64,000 nt of DNA from Anarhynchus alexandrinus (lineage: Eukaryota; Chordata; Aves; Charadriiformes; Charadriidae): contig VUYV01000036.1 in assembly GCA_008711295.1 (NCBI GenBank), positions 261,187 through 325,186 on the forward strand, in the 5' to 3' direction. Each line of letters starts with the position of its first letter. Position 1 is the stretch's first letter. The notes below the pieces were generated by a model. It made no database searches and was not told where the DNA came from. It was given only the letters and a program-made list of their open reading frames with translations. The translations under genes were made by a program, and so were the position numbers. Below, in pieces: positions 13,480 through 25,151 of this stretch.

Positions 13480-13830
13480 CTGCCTACCTCTGGCTGTAGT
13501 GCAGCCTGTCAAAGGGAAGGCACCTCCTCGGATTAATGAGCCACTTAAATTGTGTGTGTGTGTATGTGTGTGTTTGTATCTTTTCCTCTGAGACGTTTAA
13601 TAAGCAAATAACAGCTGCACTCCAGTTCTTTAGTCCTACCCAATTATCAGATCTGTCATCAGCACGCTAGAGCGCACAGGTTAGGGGACTGCTTTTGTGG
13701 CTGATAAAGACATTGTAGGACCTTACCTTAAATGACAGCTGTTTGTCGGAGAAAGGAGACAATGCAGGGTAAGGCTGGGCGTGTTTTTACTGCTAATCAT
13801 GTTTTGACTGCTCCGAGGGTTCCCTGGTTG
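13480..13830. promoter_or_regulatory. candidate conserved non-coding element
   Basis: A unique block with clustered transcription-factor-like motifs: CAGCTG E-boxes, GATAA, TAATCA and ACAATG. Several CpGs are preserved (about 13,529, 13,594, 13,664, 13,671, 13,748, 13,779 and 13,815). A (TG)n microsatellite at about 13,550-13,576 interrupts it. The regulatory role is inferred from texture alone. Confidence 0.15.
13550..13576. repeat. (TG)n microsatellite
   Basis: Alternating TG with two interruptions (TGTATG and TGTTTG). Confidence 0.85.
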
Positions 13831-14780
13831 CTGTGCATACAGTACTCGGTGTGAACTGTGTCATGTTACACATCAGTGAGAAGATGGCCAAACCATGTTT
13901 TCAAGGCATGTATAAGTTTTGGTGTAGAGTGCTGTATTAGTCCTTAAAACCATATTGTTTAGAGGGTACATCAACATGCCCAGCGTCCGCTGTTAGCATG
14001 GCAGCCTGGCACACAAATGATGACATCCATCCCCTGCCTGAGGCTGAGGATAAATGGCACAATGAAGGTAAGCTTAAGCAAGTAGTCAGACTGATTCACC
14101 AACCAGATTAGCAAAACAGAAAAATCCATGAGGCTCTCCGCCACCTCCCGCAGGCTTTTGTTTTCCGTGGAGCTGAGAGTGCGTTATTTCCAACAGACAA
14201 TGTGAAATAATGCAAACTAGCATCATGCAGTGAGGGGCAGTCTGAGGCATAGCCCCACTGCTGCCCACAGTCTGTAGGGACCATCCCTCAGTCATACCCC
14301 ACTTTCAATGTTTTCTTCTGCTTGGAGGTCAGAAGGAGGATTGGGGGCTGCAGGAAAGAGGAGTTTGGATTATGTGCTGGCTGCAAGTGAAGCACCCCCA
14401 CCAGTGATAAGGGGTTTCAGTTTCCAGTTTGACTTGAATGTGCATGTGTGGTTTTCATCCCTATGAATTTGAAGCACCAAGGCTGAGTTCAGCCAAGTCT
14501 GGCAGAAAAACAGCAGTCTTGACAGTAAATGGGTTTCATGAAGAAGGTTGTCTGGACAGAGAGGGGGAACACTATTAATGCCTTCGTTAATCAAAATGCT
14601 CTAGCACGATCCAAACATCTCTGGGCATCAACCAGTAGAAAATCCAACAAATGGATCCTAATCCAAAAGAAAGTGGATGGGGTGACTCTTCACCTTTTCA
14701 CTTGTCCCTTGCATTCAGCAGCTGAAATGGTGGTCAGCCAAGCGAGACCCACAGCAGAGAAGGGAGCACGACGAGGATTG
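13831..14780. other. unique non-coding DNA
   Basis: No recognisable gene. Short frames on both strands lack similarity to anything I know. Confidence 0.5.
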
Positions 14781-14868
14781 TGCTCGAGGCAATCCTGCTT
14801 TGGCAGGGGAGTTGGACTAGATGATCTCTAGAGGTCCCTTCCAACTCTGAAAATTCCATGATTCCGTG
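14781..14868 (+). mobile_element. CR1 LINE 3' tail fragment
   Basis: Only the 3' untranslated end remains. It has a degenerate 'ctgctttggcaggggagttggactagatgatctctagaggtcccttccaac' run, then CCATGATTCCGTGAG, a decayed form of the terminal octamer repeat. The 'gatctctagagg' variant groups it with the copies at 23.5, 54.4 and 58.4 kb. It is 5' truncated, as most CR1 insertions are. Confidence 0.93.
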
Positions 14869-17520
14869 AGGTGGAAGAAAAGGGAAAAGGCAACACTCAG
14901 AGACGGGCCAGCAGGAATGCTGGATTTCTAGACAAACCTTGCACAATCGGGGAAACAATGGGAGCAAGAACTGTATCTCTATTCAATTACAGATCTTAGC
15001 AGTTAGAGATTAAAAAAGAAAAAGACGACAAAGATTGCTTTCACTATCTCATGAGGTAGATGAGAGGTGAGAAGTGAATGAAGCATGATTGCCAGAAACA
15101 ATACCAAAGGCATTGGAACAATTGATAAGGTAATTGAATGTAAACTGTGAACCAAGACAAACTAAGACTTAAAATGAGACTGTTTTCCTTTACCTGTGGC
15201 CAAGAACCAGAGGGGGAACCAAAGCACATTTCAGAGCAGAGATCTCTGATATTTACATGTAACTTTGGAAGGATTTTTAAATTCCCTAGCTGAAGGACAG
15301 GATCATTTGTTGTACTTGTGATTTCAGCATGCAAGAATTATTCTTCAGAAAAACAGACACAGTCTCCAGAAATGCTTTTGAAAAGTGGGGACAGATGAAC
15401 TATCTGGGGAAAGGATTAAATTTGTGGCAGACACTTGAGTGGAGAAGGTAACCAGCACTACAAGAAATCTAGGAATCGGGCCAGAGGCAGTCTTACTCTT
15501 CCACTGCAGGAACCACTGCTCAGAGCAAACTGCAGTAAAAAAGAATACTTAAGATGCGAGAGCCTGGAAGTGAGAGGCATCTTATGTGCTTTCTTCTGAC
15601 AACAAGCAAAGAAGAAAAAAGGAAAAAGGCAACACATGCAGGATGTAGAGATATCTGACAAATGTGAGAGCGCATGCTCTGTGACTTGAGGAGGACTAGA
15701 GACACTCTCTGAGTCTCCACTGGAGCAGGTGACTTTCTCTCAGGTTTGAAGCTGGTGGGTGGACATCCAGTATTCTTTCTTCCTTTTTTTTTTTTTTTTT
15801 TTCCCCCTTACTGTGGCTCCCCTGGAGCAACAAAGAAGGGAAGATCTGTTTTTTACCCAATCCTCTCAATGCACAAAAGTATTTTGTCTTTTTAAACCAC
15901 TTATCCAAAACTGCGATGTTCCGTCCATCTTTTTCCTCTTTAAGGTGCTGCTGAAAAACTTACTAAAATTAATGGACAGATCTTGGCCATAGTATATTTC
16001 GGGTTAACATGGTATGTCTACAGTGTCAACCAAGCACAGGTGTGAGCTTGTTCTCAAGTTCATAGTCATATCTAGTGTACACAGCAGGCACAAAAATAAT
16101 CACCCAAGTATGTGTTCATCTCTGGACATAGAGTCTAGATCTTTCCCAATGAGTTCAACAGTGCCAGGGTTCAGGCCTCGGCATGGTGATGTGACTGTAA
16201 GCTTAATTTTTACATTGTCTTCAGCATAGCTTTTCTCTGGGTTACAGTCTCAGAGTTTTCAGCTTTGCCAGACTGTTCCCAAAATGTAGTTTGGATGTTG
16301 CCATCCTGTTGGTAAGAAGACTTATGGAGCTTGCATGGTTTATACAATATATTTCTGGATTACACTAGCTGCCCTCAGGAGCAGAGAATATGGCTTGGCA
16401 CTGCTTGGTGTCCTAGTAGAGATACAGCCAGAGAGACCAATCACAGTGCCATTACATGTTAGCATCTGACCCTGCAGATCAGCCTCAGAGAGACTGGCTC
16501 ACTAAACCCTTCTCCAGCTGGAGATACTCCCAAATCAGCTACTTCTGCACACTGTGTGCAACCTCTGAACAAAGCAGTAGTCAGGTGCATGAGCTCCTGA
16601 ATGGATTGGGCACGCATAGAGTCATGGCGGTCAGCAAGCCTTGGTCAGCTCTTCACCTCACAGCATGAAACTGCATGGATGAAAAAGAAAATTAAAAGCC
16701 ATAATGTATCATCCTCACCACCTATTAAAAAGTACACTGAGCCTGGCTGTAAAGAGAAAAAAAAGACAATTTTTGCCCCTCCCCTTTTTCTCAAAGAGTG
16801 ACTGCTGCCACTGAACATGCCCCAGTGCAGCGGTGATGCGTGGGCTGGGAACCCCCAGGCAGTATCTGTGCTGCTCAGGGGGCCTGACACAGACCACGGC
16901 TCAGCCAAAGTGTGCTATTTCAGTAATGGAAACCAAACCATATGTTTGAAACAAGATGTTTCTTCTGAGTGCTGGAGAGGAGAGTGGGTATTTGTGAGCT
17001 TAGAAAACACATCAACTTGCCATGAAGCCTATGAAAAATAATCTTTGTTTTCTTGAAAACAGTCTCTTGATTCCTGTCTGTTAGATGAAATGCATTGCCA
17101 ATGTTTTGAAGTTACCTTCTGGTTTGTTTTGAAAGATAAAATGTTTTTTAAAAGGACTATAAACAGAGTGCTGAAGTTATTTTTTAAAAATTGAATTATC
17201 TTGGAATTGTTTATAAACCTCCTCCAAACCATCACAGAATTGAACTAAGGATAAAAATGAGCTCAGTGGATTTCGGATCACTAAGCCCAGCTCACCCAAG
17301 ACCACAGTGCTCTGCAGAGCTGGTTTCTTTGCTTTTCTCCCTTAGCAACTCTCTCTCCAAAAATGGCTCCAACATTTTCCGGATAGGAATGTTATCCACT
17401 TCAATAAAATTGTTTGTACTCTTTTCTCAGTTTATTTCAATATTATACTAAATCTTTACAATCAAAGAATTAAGATTTGTGAGCAATAGCTACTCCCCCC
17501 AAAAAAACCCTGTTAAACGT
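14869..17520. other. unique non-coding DNA
   Basis: Contains a 19-base T run at 15,784-15,802. No exon, RNA or transposon is recognised. Around 17,280-17,330 there is a faint resemblance to an antisense MIR/L2 3' end, too weak to call. Confidence 0.5.
15784..15802. repeat. poly-T run
   Basis: Nineteen uninterrupted T followed by CCCCC. No retroposed sequence is recognised upstream on the minus strand that it could terminate. Confidence 0.9.
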
Positions 17521-17760
17521 GTGTGGCACTGCTCACTTGGCTGTTATTTCTGTGGGTTTTAAAAACCGCTGTTTGCAAATGGCATGTTTTTTGGTGTTGG
17601 GAAAGTGTGATGCAATTGGCCACACATGAGGAGGCATTTTAAATTAATTGTCGCCAATGACAAAGGCAATTGCGGAGAAAGGTGTCTTTTAGCATGGAAA
17701 TTTATCCAGTGAGCATTTGCAAAGACTCTCTATTCACGTACTTTTATATCTCTGCTGAAT
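17521..17760. promoter_or_regulatory. candidate conserved non-coding element
   Basis: A unique block with ATTTGCAT-like, GACAAAGGCAATT and TTTAAATTAATTGTCGCCAATGA motifs, which pair homeodomain (TTAATT), SOX-like (ACAAAG) and CCAAT-like sites. It has no repeat homology and no open frame. The conserved-element reading is inference. Confidence 0.22.
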
Positions 17761-20499
17761 TCATTCTCTGAGTCAAAGGAGTCCTTGAAAAACTGACGTA
17801 GTAGCTTAGAAGCAAATTTTCAAACTATAGCAGCACAAAGCCTTCTGGTGAAAGATGGTATTTGATTGATCCGTCTGTATGTGAAGTTTATGCTGCAGAT
17901 AAAGATAATATTAATTAGTTTCTGCAAGTGCATACTTCAGAGCATAAGCAGAGTTCCTGAGAAAACTTACAACATCATTCTCTTGCTATTTTGGCAGCCG
18001 TCTTCCATTTCTCATATTAGAAGTAGTCTTATATATGGGAAGAAGCAACACCAATGCTTCCAGAAAAGGAAGCAAGACATCTTAATTCTAAATTCATTTG
18101 CCTCCTCCATCAGAAATTAAGCAGCATCATTCCATCTCTGCTGTGCTTCCCATAAACATGGCCTGAAGACTCCAGCCCAGAACCACAATGCAAAGTATCA
18201 CCACTAGTGTGGTGTTATATCCAAGGAGGACCTGTTTCTTCTGCATCCTCCTTTTGACGGGTCTTGAGTTTACCCTGCAGCCTGAAATATTTTGGCTCGT
18301 GTATAGGTAATGGAACTGAAGCCAGGACTTCCCTGGTTGCTCAGATAAGTGTCATCTTGGAGGTTTCAAAACTTAAGCATATTTGGACTTTCAGGCTACC
18401 GCATACTGCAGCACTGTCATAACAAAATAAATCTGAGTAAATTGCTGTAAATTCGGGTAACATTCCAAAATTGTTAGCAGTGTTTTCAGTTTCTGGGGAA
18501 ACTTTGAAACATGGGAATAAAAGCAATTAGACTTAGAAGAAAAAGTCTTTTGTTGTATTACTTATTTAGAATACAATGGAAAGTGTTAGACAATCATAAT
18601 TACCACTGTTGTAAATAGCACTGCCTATAATTATGCTATTAGATAATCCCATTGTAAAATAGCAGTATTTTTATGGAGATGTACTAGTGACTCTTTCATA
18701 GATTATATTCAGTTCTAGAAATAAGGCATGGTTACATTGAAAAGGCTCCTTGAATGGAAAAATTTATTTCTTACATCTGGATTATCAACTACGTGCACAA
18801 ATAATTTCAGCTGACAGTTGAAAAACCTTAGTGCACTGTAATGAAGCCGAGTGTGTTTAATAAAGGTCCTAAATTCCTGGCAGATAGCCAAACTGTTCAG
18901 GATTTCCAGGGAAACCTTTATGGAAATCTGGTAGTGCTCTTTTAAAATTTTATTTTCTTTTAATGTCATTATAAAACCATTTCATAGACTGCAGAAATGT
19001 TTCTTATTGTTTTATTTTGTTGTCAGTGTCTAAGTAATAGTCCCACTTTTAGCAAACACTATACAGTTTAGCAGCTGTGTGCCAGAGCGTTGCTTCATTT
19101 TTCTGATGAAAAAATGCATTTTATAAGAAGTAGGTCAAGGAAATATTCAGTTGCTAATGTTGACTGGCTGCTAGTAGAGTATAAGAAAAGGAAATCCTGT
19201 ATTAGCTGTCATCTTAACTTTCCACTTAAATTCACAAAAACATGACGAAAAGGGAAAACCCACTAAAGTATAAAAAAATCCCCATTATTCTTATTTTGCC
19301 TTAAAAAAATGAAAAGGAGTTGAAGGTAGATGTGGTACACAACAGAAGGTTTAGAAGGAGGAAATAATTAAGCTTTAGGATCATGCCTTTCTCTTTCAGA
19401 GACCTCCTTGCCTAGTTTAGGTGTCCCTCAGCCTTTGGTGTCTGGCCACTCTTTCTTGGTGGCTGCCATCTAGCTCAGGCAGATGAATTCATCTGGAATG
19501 TCAGATGTGTCAATATTCAGCATTTTCCTGCTTTTTCACTTGGCTTTTGGATCCAAATGAAGTGACAATCTGGTATGGGATTGAATTAGTTCGAATCAGT
19601 AGTATTTAAAGTTGGACTGAGAAAGGGGGAAGGACTCTGCTCAGCAGACAATGATTCTGGTTCTGGCATTGCGGGGCCAAAATGGCATGAAAGGTAACTC
19701 TGGGGCAGAATCCTTGCTCTGGGATATTTAACTCCCACTGACGTCACCATGCTCATGTGTTTCCACTCTCCTTCGTCTTGTAGATTTAAGAGGGGACTTC
19801 CAGAAAGAAAGCTACGTTTGCCCTTTCTCAAAAATAATTCTAGAAGATACTTTTAGAAAATACTTCTGTAAAGCTTTGGTGACTGGGTAAGGCTGTGAAA
19901 TAAAACCTATTATGATTTTTATTGTGTAGATAGATTTCTGAGTAACTCAACTCTTCACAGAACAAACCCCCAGCATAATGGAGTGTATAACTGAAATGTT
20001 GTCAGAGGTTTAAGAAAAGCAAAGTAAATTAACCTGAAATTAAAAGATACCTGAACCTTATAAGAAACATGGGTATGTGCATTAAGTTTATTATTTCTTT
20101 CAATTCAAAAAACAGATTCAATAATCTGAAGCTGCAGGGTTTGGTTTATCCATAGGGCTTAATACCTGTGCAATTCTATCCCCACTGAAATAGAATGTAA
20201 ACACTGCAGGGAGCAGAGCTAGGTTAACACTGAGCACTTTGACTGTTTTTTCTACAGTGTTCTTCTGATTTCTCTATAAAAAGAAAAAAAAAAAGTATAG
20301 TAAATATTCCTTCCCAGGAACCATGGAAAATACCTTCCTCGCTTGCCTCCTTCATAGATTATTTTTGCTGGAGTTAAGTTTTAACTGTAACGTCTAAATA
20401 ATTGGATAAGATTGAGATGAAACTGGTATTAAACTACAATAGTTTATGATCTCTTCCTGAAGTTTTTTACCTAAATGTTTATTATTTTGAAGATTTCTT
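17761..20499. other. unique AT-rich non-coding DNA
   Basis: No recognisable gene. A poly-A-rich run lies at about 20,278-20,295. The stretch near 18,300-18,350 (GAAGCCAGGACTTCC) vaguely resembles the antisense tail of an ancient MIR/L2, but too briefly to assign. Confidence 0.5.
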
Positions 20500-21420
20500 C
20501 CAATAAAACATTCATTCTTTGATAATTTTTTCCTCATTAAGCTGCCTCAGTATTTAATTGTGTGTGTGTGATTAATTGATGGAGTCATTTTGATGCAACA
20601 CAAAGGCCAATAAGAAAATCAGTAAGAGAATACTGCTAAAGACGTGATTTTTCCTTCATGTCACTGCAGCCAGGTTCCTTGATTCAGTCTTTCTTGCCAT
20701 AGAGGAAGTTATTCAAATGTACGAGTCTCAGATTTGTTTATGGCAAGGCCTTTTAGATGTGCATTTATTACAGCTCTCCTTAAACAGCTTAATGAGTAAA
20801 GGCAGCCAGGAAAAAGAATAGCAAAGGGTGTTATTGCTGGCATTTAAACTGAGCAAAACCACATTCACTGCTCATGGCGGAGAAATATTTTATGGTCATG
20901 AAGAAAAGATTCATCCCAAAGGACAGACTTTGTCACTGCAATTTAAAGCTTGCTGCCCTGCTCAGGCACTATGTAAGAAATGGTTTTGCCATCTCTGACC
21001 TACAGTTGCTCAATGCCCTTCTGCTCTTTGATATTGGAAAAGTGGCTGCCAGACACTTCTCCCCGAAGTGTCAATTAGTTTGGAATTGATTTTTACAATT
21101 TTGTGATAGGTGTAGCAACATGGGCAAAGATGAAGATTGCATTCTAATTTGTTTTAATGAAGGAGGATTTAGCAGAATTCATGTAATCACGGTGCCTGTT
21201 ATTTTGGTTTCATCACCTAATTGTCTGGCTTTTTCAATACTGTATCATCCTCATCCTGTAGCATTTTGTTTTGTAAATTGACAGGTCATTCAACTTGCAA
21301 ATGCCGGCTGAATTTGGGTTGAATCTAAATTGCTGCTTCTAATTAGTTTTTCATCTCACCAATCTAATGAGAGGCCCACTGTGGAAAGAGGCTGTCTTGA
21401 AAGATTTATTTCAGTTTGAG
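20500..21420. promoter_or_regulatory. candidate cluster of conserved non-coding elements
   Basis: About 0.9 kb of unique sequence dense in developmental-enhancer-type motifs. These include repeated TAATTG/TTAATTG/TAATTAG homeodomain cores (about 20,555, 20,570, 21,074, 21,220 and 21,341), ACAAAGG (20,601), GGCCAATAAG and CAATTAGTTTGGAATTG. No transposon similarity is seen. A 71-codon ATG frame (20,874-21,089) lies inside but has no recognisable domain. I infer a regulatory cluster. An unrecognised exon is the less likely alternative. Confidence 0.3.
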
Positions 21421-23234
21421 ACTTACTAGGACGAAGTCAGGGTCTGACAAGTTGTCATTGTTTATCCTCAAATCTTACTCTTCACATGTGCATTGTCAGC
21501 ATATCTTCACGAGTCATGCTTAGCAGCAGGAGTGATTCTGGACCTTTAAAGGTGGAATATGTGAGCACTTTTGATTAGCAAAAATCTGTATTTCCCCTTG
21601 GTGAGTTGGGCTTTTCTTGACAGTAACGGTTAACAGTGTAAGAAGTATACTGCTTTAGAAAAGGTGTAGATCTTGCCACTGAAGGAGAAAGATCAATTCA
21701 ATTTATGCTGCATGAGGCCCAGGGGAGCTATTCGCAAAGCTGAGTTGGTATTAGCACAGCTGTAACTCTTACCATGTATGAGATCTCTCTGCTGATTTTA
21801 TTTGACGTCCTCATGCTCAGTGCCGTGTGGGTGGAACTGTCATGACAATAATGGGACGTGCGCTACCAGCGCTATGTGCAAGCTTCCAGCACGTCTCCGT
21901 CTCTCAGAAGGTTAACAGTTTTATGTGGACCCCAGCTGCTTCCTCAACTGGTGAGACAATCCACATTTATAACCCTATTGTTTCAGTTTGAGATGGCTAG
22001 GGAAAACAGCTGAAAACATCCCAAAATAAGCTGTGGCAGCTTTACCAATGAAAAAAAGAAAATAAACCAATCTGAGCAATTAGCAAACCATGTCTATCCA
22101 GATAATCTGTGTTTTGACATATGCGAGATTTAAACACAATCATAATGTGAGAGCAGTAGGTGCACAGAGTAAATATCGTGATAGACGCACAGGAAGCTTT
22201 CATCTCAGAATTTCACACAGCACTTCATAAATCATGCCGAATGCAACAGCTCACACAAACAGAGCAGTATTTGTCCTTCTGATTTATACAACAAGCTCTT
22301 TCTGCATCATCATGATGTATAATCTTTTTTGGGTGGCATTCCAAACTTAATTCTTCCTTACTCGTGCAGGACCAGCACTTTGATAAATATTAAAACCATT
22401 ATGGAACATTACACCTACAGCTAAATCACTGAATATAAAACGCAGACATCTCCACACAAAGTGGGGATATTTTTAAGTTCTGTAATACTTTTTTTTTCTT
22501 CCCACATTACAAACTGTCTGAAGAATGTTACATGTTCCAAACTGCTGAAGTTTCCCTTTTCATTTATTGGCTGTTTATGGCTTTTAACTCTATTCATTAC
22601 TTTGTTTTGATGTAGTAGTCCTTCTGCAATAAATTTCTTCAATTTTCAGTCAGTGATGAGAGGAATCCAATGAGAATCATGGTCAGGATGTTTTATTTCT
22701 AAGTGTGCTTTTTAATTGCAGGATATTTCTGTGCCTTTTCCTGAATATATTCAGTGTGGGCACACCCTGTTGTTGGGTTGCTACCAATTCCATCATCTCT
22801 TCAAAAGAAAGCAGCATTTGTTTGCCTGTTGGACCAGACTAAGCTGAACACGACCATAACTATAAAGAAAGATGTTTCAAAGGGTGGTTCCCACTAAGAA
22901 AAAAAAAAAGACACTGGAGAAGACAGAATCCATCCTGTCTACAACCATGGCTAAAAATAATATCCAGAACAATAAACAAATTACTTCTCAACTGCACTAC
23001 AGGAGAATGAAAGTTGTTGCAGGTTTTAAGACTGCAGAGAACATTATTTCCTGCGTAATGTGATTTTTCTCAAATTATGGAAAATTGCCCATTTGTAAAC
23101 TACTTGGAATATTTATCTACCAAATATATAATATGTCTGCACTGTTGCCGGCATGCATATTGACTGTGTCTATAGTGGAAGGCTGAACAGGCCTGCTGTT
23201 GTCCAGATTGTTGAACTCCTTGGTACTGTTTTGG
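21421..23234. other. unique AT-rich non-coding DNA
   Basis: No recognisable gene, RNA or transposon. A poly-A run is present at about 22,899-22,909. Confidence 0.5.
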
Positions 23235-23274
23235 CCAATGCCAATGCCAATGCCAATGCCAAAATAATAATAAT
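23235..23274. repeat. (CCAATG)4 hexamer repeat plus (AAT)n
   Basis: Four exact CCAATG units and a partial fifth (23,235-23,262) run straight into an AATAATAATAAT tract. The hexamer creates four CCAAT motifs spaced 6 bp apart. The tract starts inside TTGGCCAATGCCAA, an NFI-like near-palindrome. Confidence 0.9.
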
Positions 23275-23510
23275 ACTCTTTCAAATAATACTTGGGCCTG
23301 ATCTGGGGGATAAAACAGGCCAGGGACTCTTCCCTTTGAAGGTTTGAATGAGGCCACCACGGGTAAACAAATTTTTATCTATATGGGCAGAAGGCAGACT
23401 GTGTTGCTCTCAGGGCTAGAGAACAGGACTTGGCCATATTTACTAAAATTGTCTTGCTCTGCGCTTGGGCCATGCTTTGTCAATAGGGAACACACCAGTA
23501 TCTCCTGGGA

Positions 23511-23735
23511 CAGAATCACAGAATCGCAGAGTCGTCAGGGTTGGAAGGGACCTCTGGAGATCATCCAGTCCAACCCCTCTGCCAGACCTAGGTTACCTAC
23601 AGCAGGTTGCACAGGAGGGCTTCCAGGTGGGTTTTGAATGTCTCCAGTGTGGGAGACTCCACAACATCTCTGGGCAGCCTGTTCCAGTGCTCTGCCACCC
23701 TCAAACATGGACATGGAAGTAAAGAAAGGCTCACT
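23511..23735 (-). mobile_element. CR1 LINE fragment, 3' end
   Basis: Read on the minus strand this is the 3' end of CR1 ORF2 and the tail. On the plus strand it begins CAGAATCACAGAATCGCAGAG, then GGTTGGAAGGGACCTCTGG and GATCATCCAGTCCAACCCC. It continues through the region encoding the ORF2 C-terminus: 'HWNRLPRDVVESPTLETFKT' is read from the minus strand at about 23,636-23,695. It breaks off near 23,707-23,735, where ACATGGACATGG interrupts the expected sequence. Confidence 0.95.
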
Positions 23736-24491
23736 AATGGAAAATATTGAAGAGGTCCTGTAGCCTCAGTTAGTGTCTCTCCAGTGATTTTTGTGCTTAG
23801 GCTACTCTTCTTTTTCATGGGGCGGTGATACCCAAAGGAAAATTCATCCCAATACACAAACCAAGTGCTCAATGAAGTGCAGAAATCTTGGCGTGTGAGG
23901 CATACATTTTCTCTGCTGTATTGCATTGTAGACATTTTTTGAACTGTTTTTATGAATTTGAGAGAAAACAAAATGTTATAATCAGCCACAAAGAAAACTA
24001 CTGCCAGGAAGCTTCACAAATCTGGGGCTGGAGTGAAAAAGTTTGAAAAGCTAAAGTAGCAGTAAATAATGAGCTTATCCATTGAAGTCTGTGTACTTAT
24101 AGGACTATTCTGAAAGGTTTTAAAAAAACACCATCATTTTGTTTGACACATGACATTGAGTGCTAGGAAGCTTGCTTGCCTACTGTCTAGATAGTAACCA
24201 AATCTCTTGAAAATTTGGCAACTTGAAGGTACAATGAAGTGAGTTATGGCATGGAACCAATGAGTGGCATGGAAGAGAAAAACTAAACGGCAGATCAGCA
24301 TAATCATTTTTCCAAGAAAACAGGTTCCTTAGTCTATGCAGGAGACAAGGTCCGGTATTTGTTTCATTTAGTTCATTTATTGTGTAAATTGTGATGTTGT
24401 GTCATTTTGTTTTGTTTTGTTTTGTTTTGTTTTCTAGTAGTGTTGCTAAGAAGGTCTGGTGTCATTCATCAGTTTTCACTGTGCTGTACAG
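23736..24491. other. unique non-coding DNA with a pentamer repeat
   Basis: No gene is recognised. A (TTTTG)6 tract lies at 24,405-24,434 and is followed at once by TTTCTAG. Confidence 0.55.
24405..24434. repeat. (TTTTG)6 pentamer repeat
   Basis: Six copies of TTTTG followed by TTTCTAGTAG. The T-rich run plus CTAG mimics a 3' splice site and sits just upstream of the longest open frame in the window. That frame has an in-frame TAA at 24,447-24,449, so an exon spliced exactly at the CTAG would be stopped at once. Confidence 0.88.
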
Positions 24492-25151
24492 ATGGAGGTA
24501 TCAGGTGGTAAAGTTGACACTCGGGATGTTCGTAGATTCACTGGCCTTAAAGTCACAGATGGTTGCTGGCCTAAAATGGCAAAGTTATCTGTTAAATATG
24601 TCACTTGCTTTCTGGTGTATTCTTTGATTTACAATGAAATGGAAAAACACTTGGCACCGACCGCTGAGACTAGAGTCAGTGGTTGGCCATTATTCCTGGC
24701 AAAGAGGTTATTTCCCCATTTTCAACAAGCCAGCTTGCCAAAAATGTGTTCAAGAGGAAACGTAGTAAGTGTAGATGTTACAGGATCTCGTCAAGATTTC
24801 AAAAGTTTAGAGGTACCTTTCCAGAGGGGTACCTCGGAAGTGAAGTCATCAAAAGTTTCTGTTAATAGACTTTTCACTTCTGAAATCAGGACTCTTTTTG
24901 GACAAATCCTTTACTTGGAAAGCAGCAAATACACTGTGCTCAGCTTCCACTCCTGTACCCACATTGAGTTACAGTCTCAATATGCTTCCCCTATAGTTAA
25001 ATGTCTTCATTATGAATCACTTCCATGCATCCCTGAGAAATATCACTTGGAAGGGCTGCAAGCTACTGTTTTCAATCCCTTGTACTTGTTAGATTACACA
25101 GTGAGCAATAGGATGATTATTTTTTTTCCTAGAAATGTTTATGATGGATAA
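24492..25151 (+). other. 219-codon open frame, unrecognised, coding status doubtful
   Basis: The longest stop-free frame in the window. It is open from 24,450, with a first ATG at 24,492 (context ACAG-ATG-G) and a TAA stop at 25,149-25,151. I recognise no domain or family. The conceptual product has one modest hydrophobic stretch at about residues 33-47, no convincing signal peptide, and no coiled coil or repeat. The local sequence is AT-rich, so 219 sense codons are unexpected by chance but not impossible in 64 kb on both strands. A possible poly(A) signal AATAAA lies at 25,328-25,333. No donor/acceptor pairs or promoter stand out. It could be a chance frame, an orphan or lncRNA-borne ORF, or an undetected retrocopy. 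It is not a CR1 product. Confidence 0.2.

Noticed and set aside
17275..17335. possible antisense MIR/L2 remnant
   Set aside because: Only a short 'acccaagaccacag...gcagagctgg'-like match, too brief and gapped to assign by eye.
20874..21089. 71-codon ATG frame inside the motif-rich block
   Set aside because: No domain, weak start context and no splice or poly(A) support. More likely incidental to a non-coding element.
23597..23989. 130-codon minus-strand frame
   Set aside because: Only the last third is CR1 ORF2. The upstream part is flanking DNA read through by chance, so it is not a separate gene or a fusion.
24435..24450. 3' splice acceptor for the 219-codon frame
   Set aside because: The T-rich tract is a (TTTTG)n microsatellite. 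Splicing at its CTAG would bring in an in-frame TAA at 24,447.
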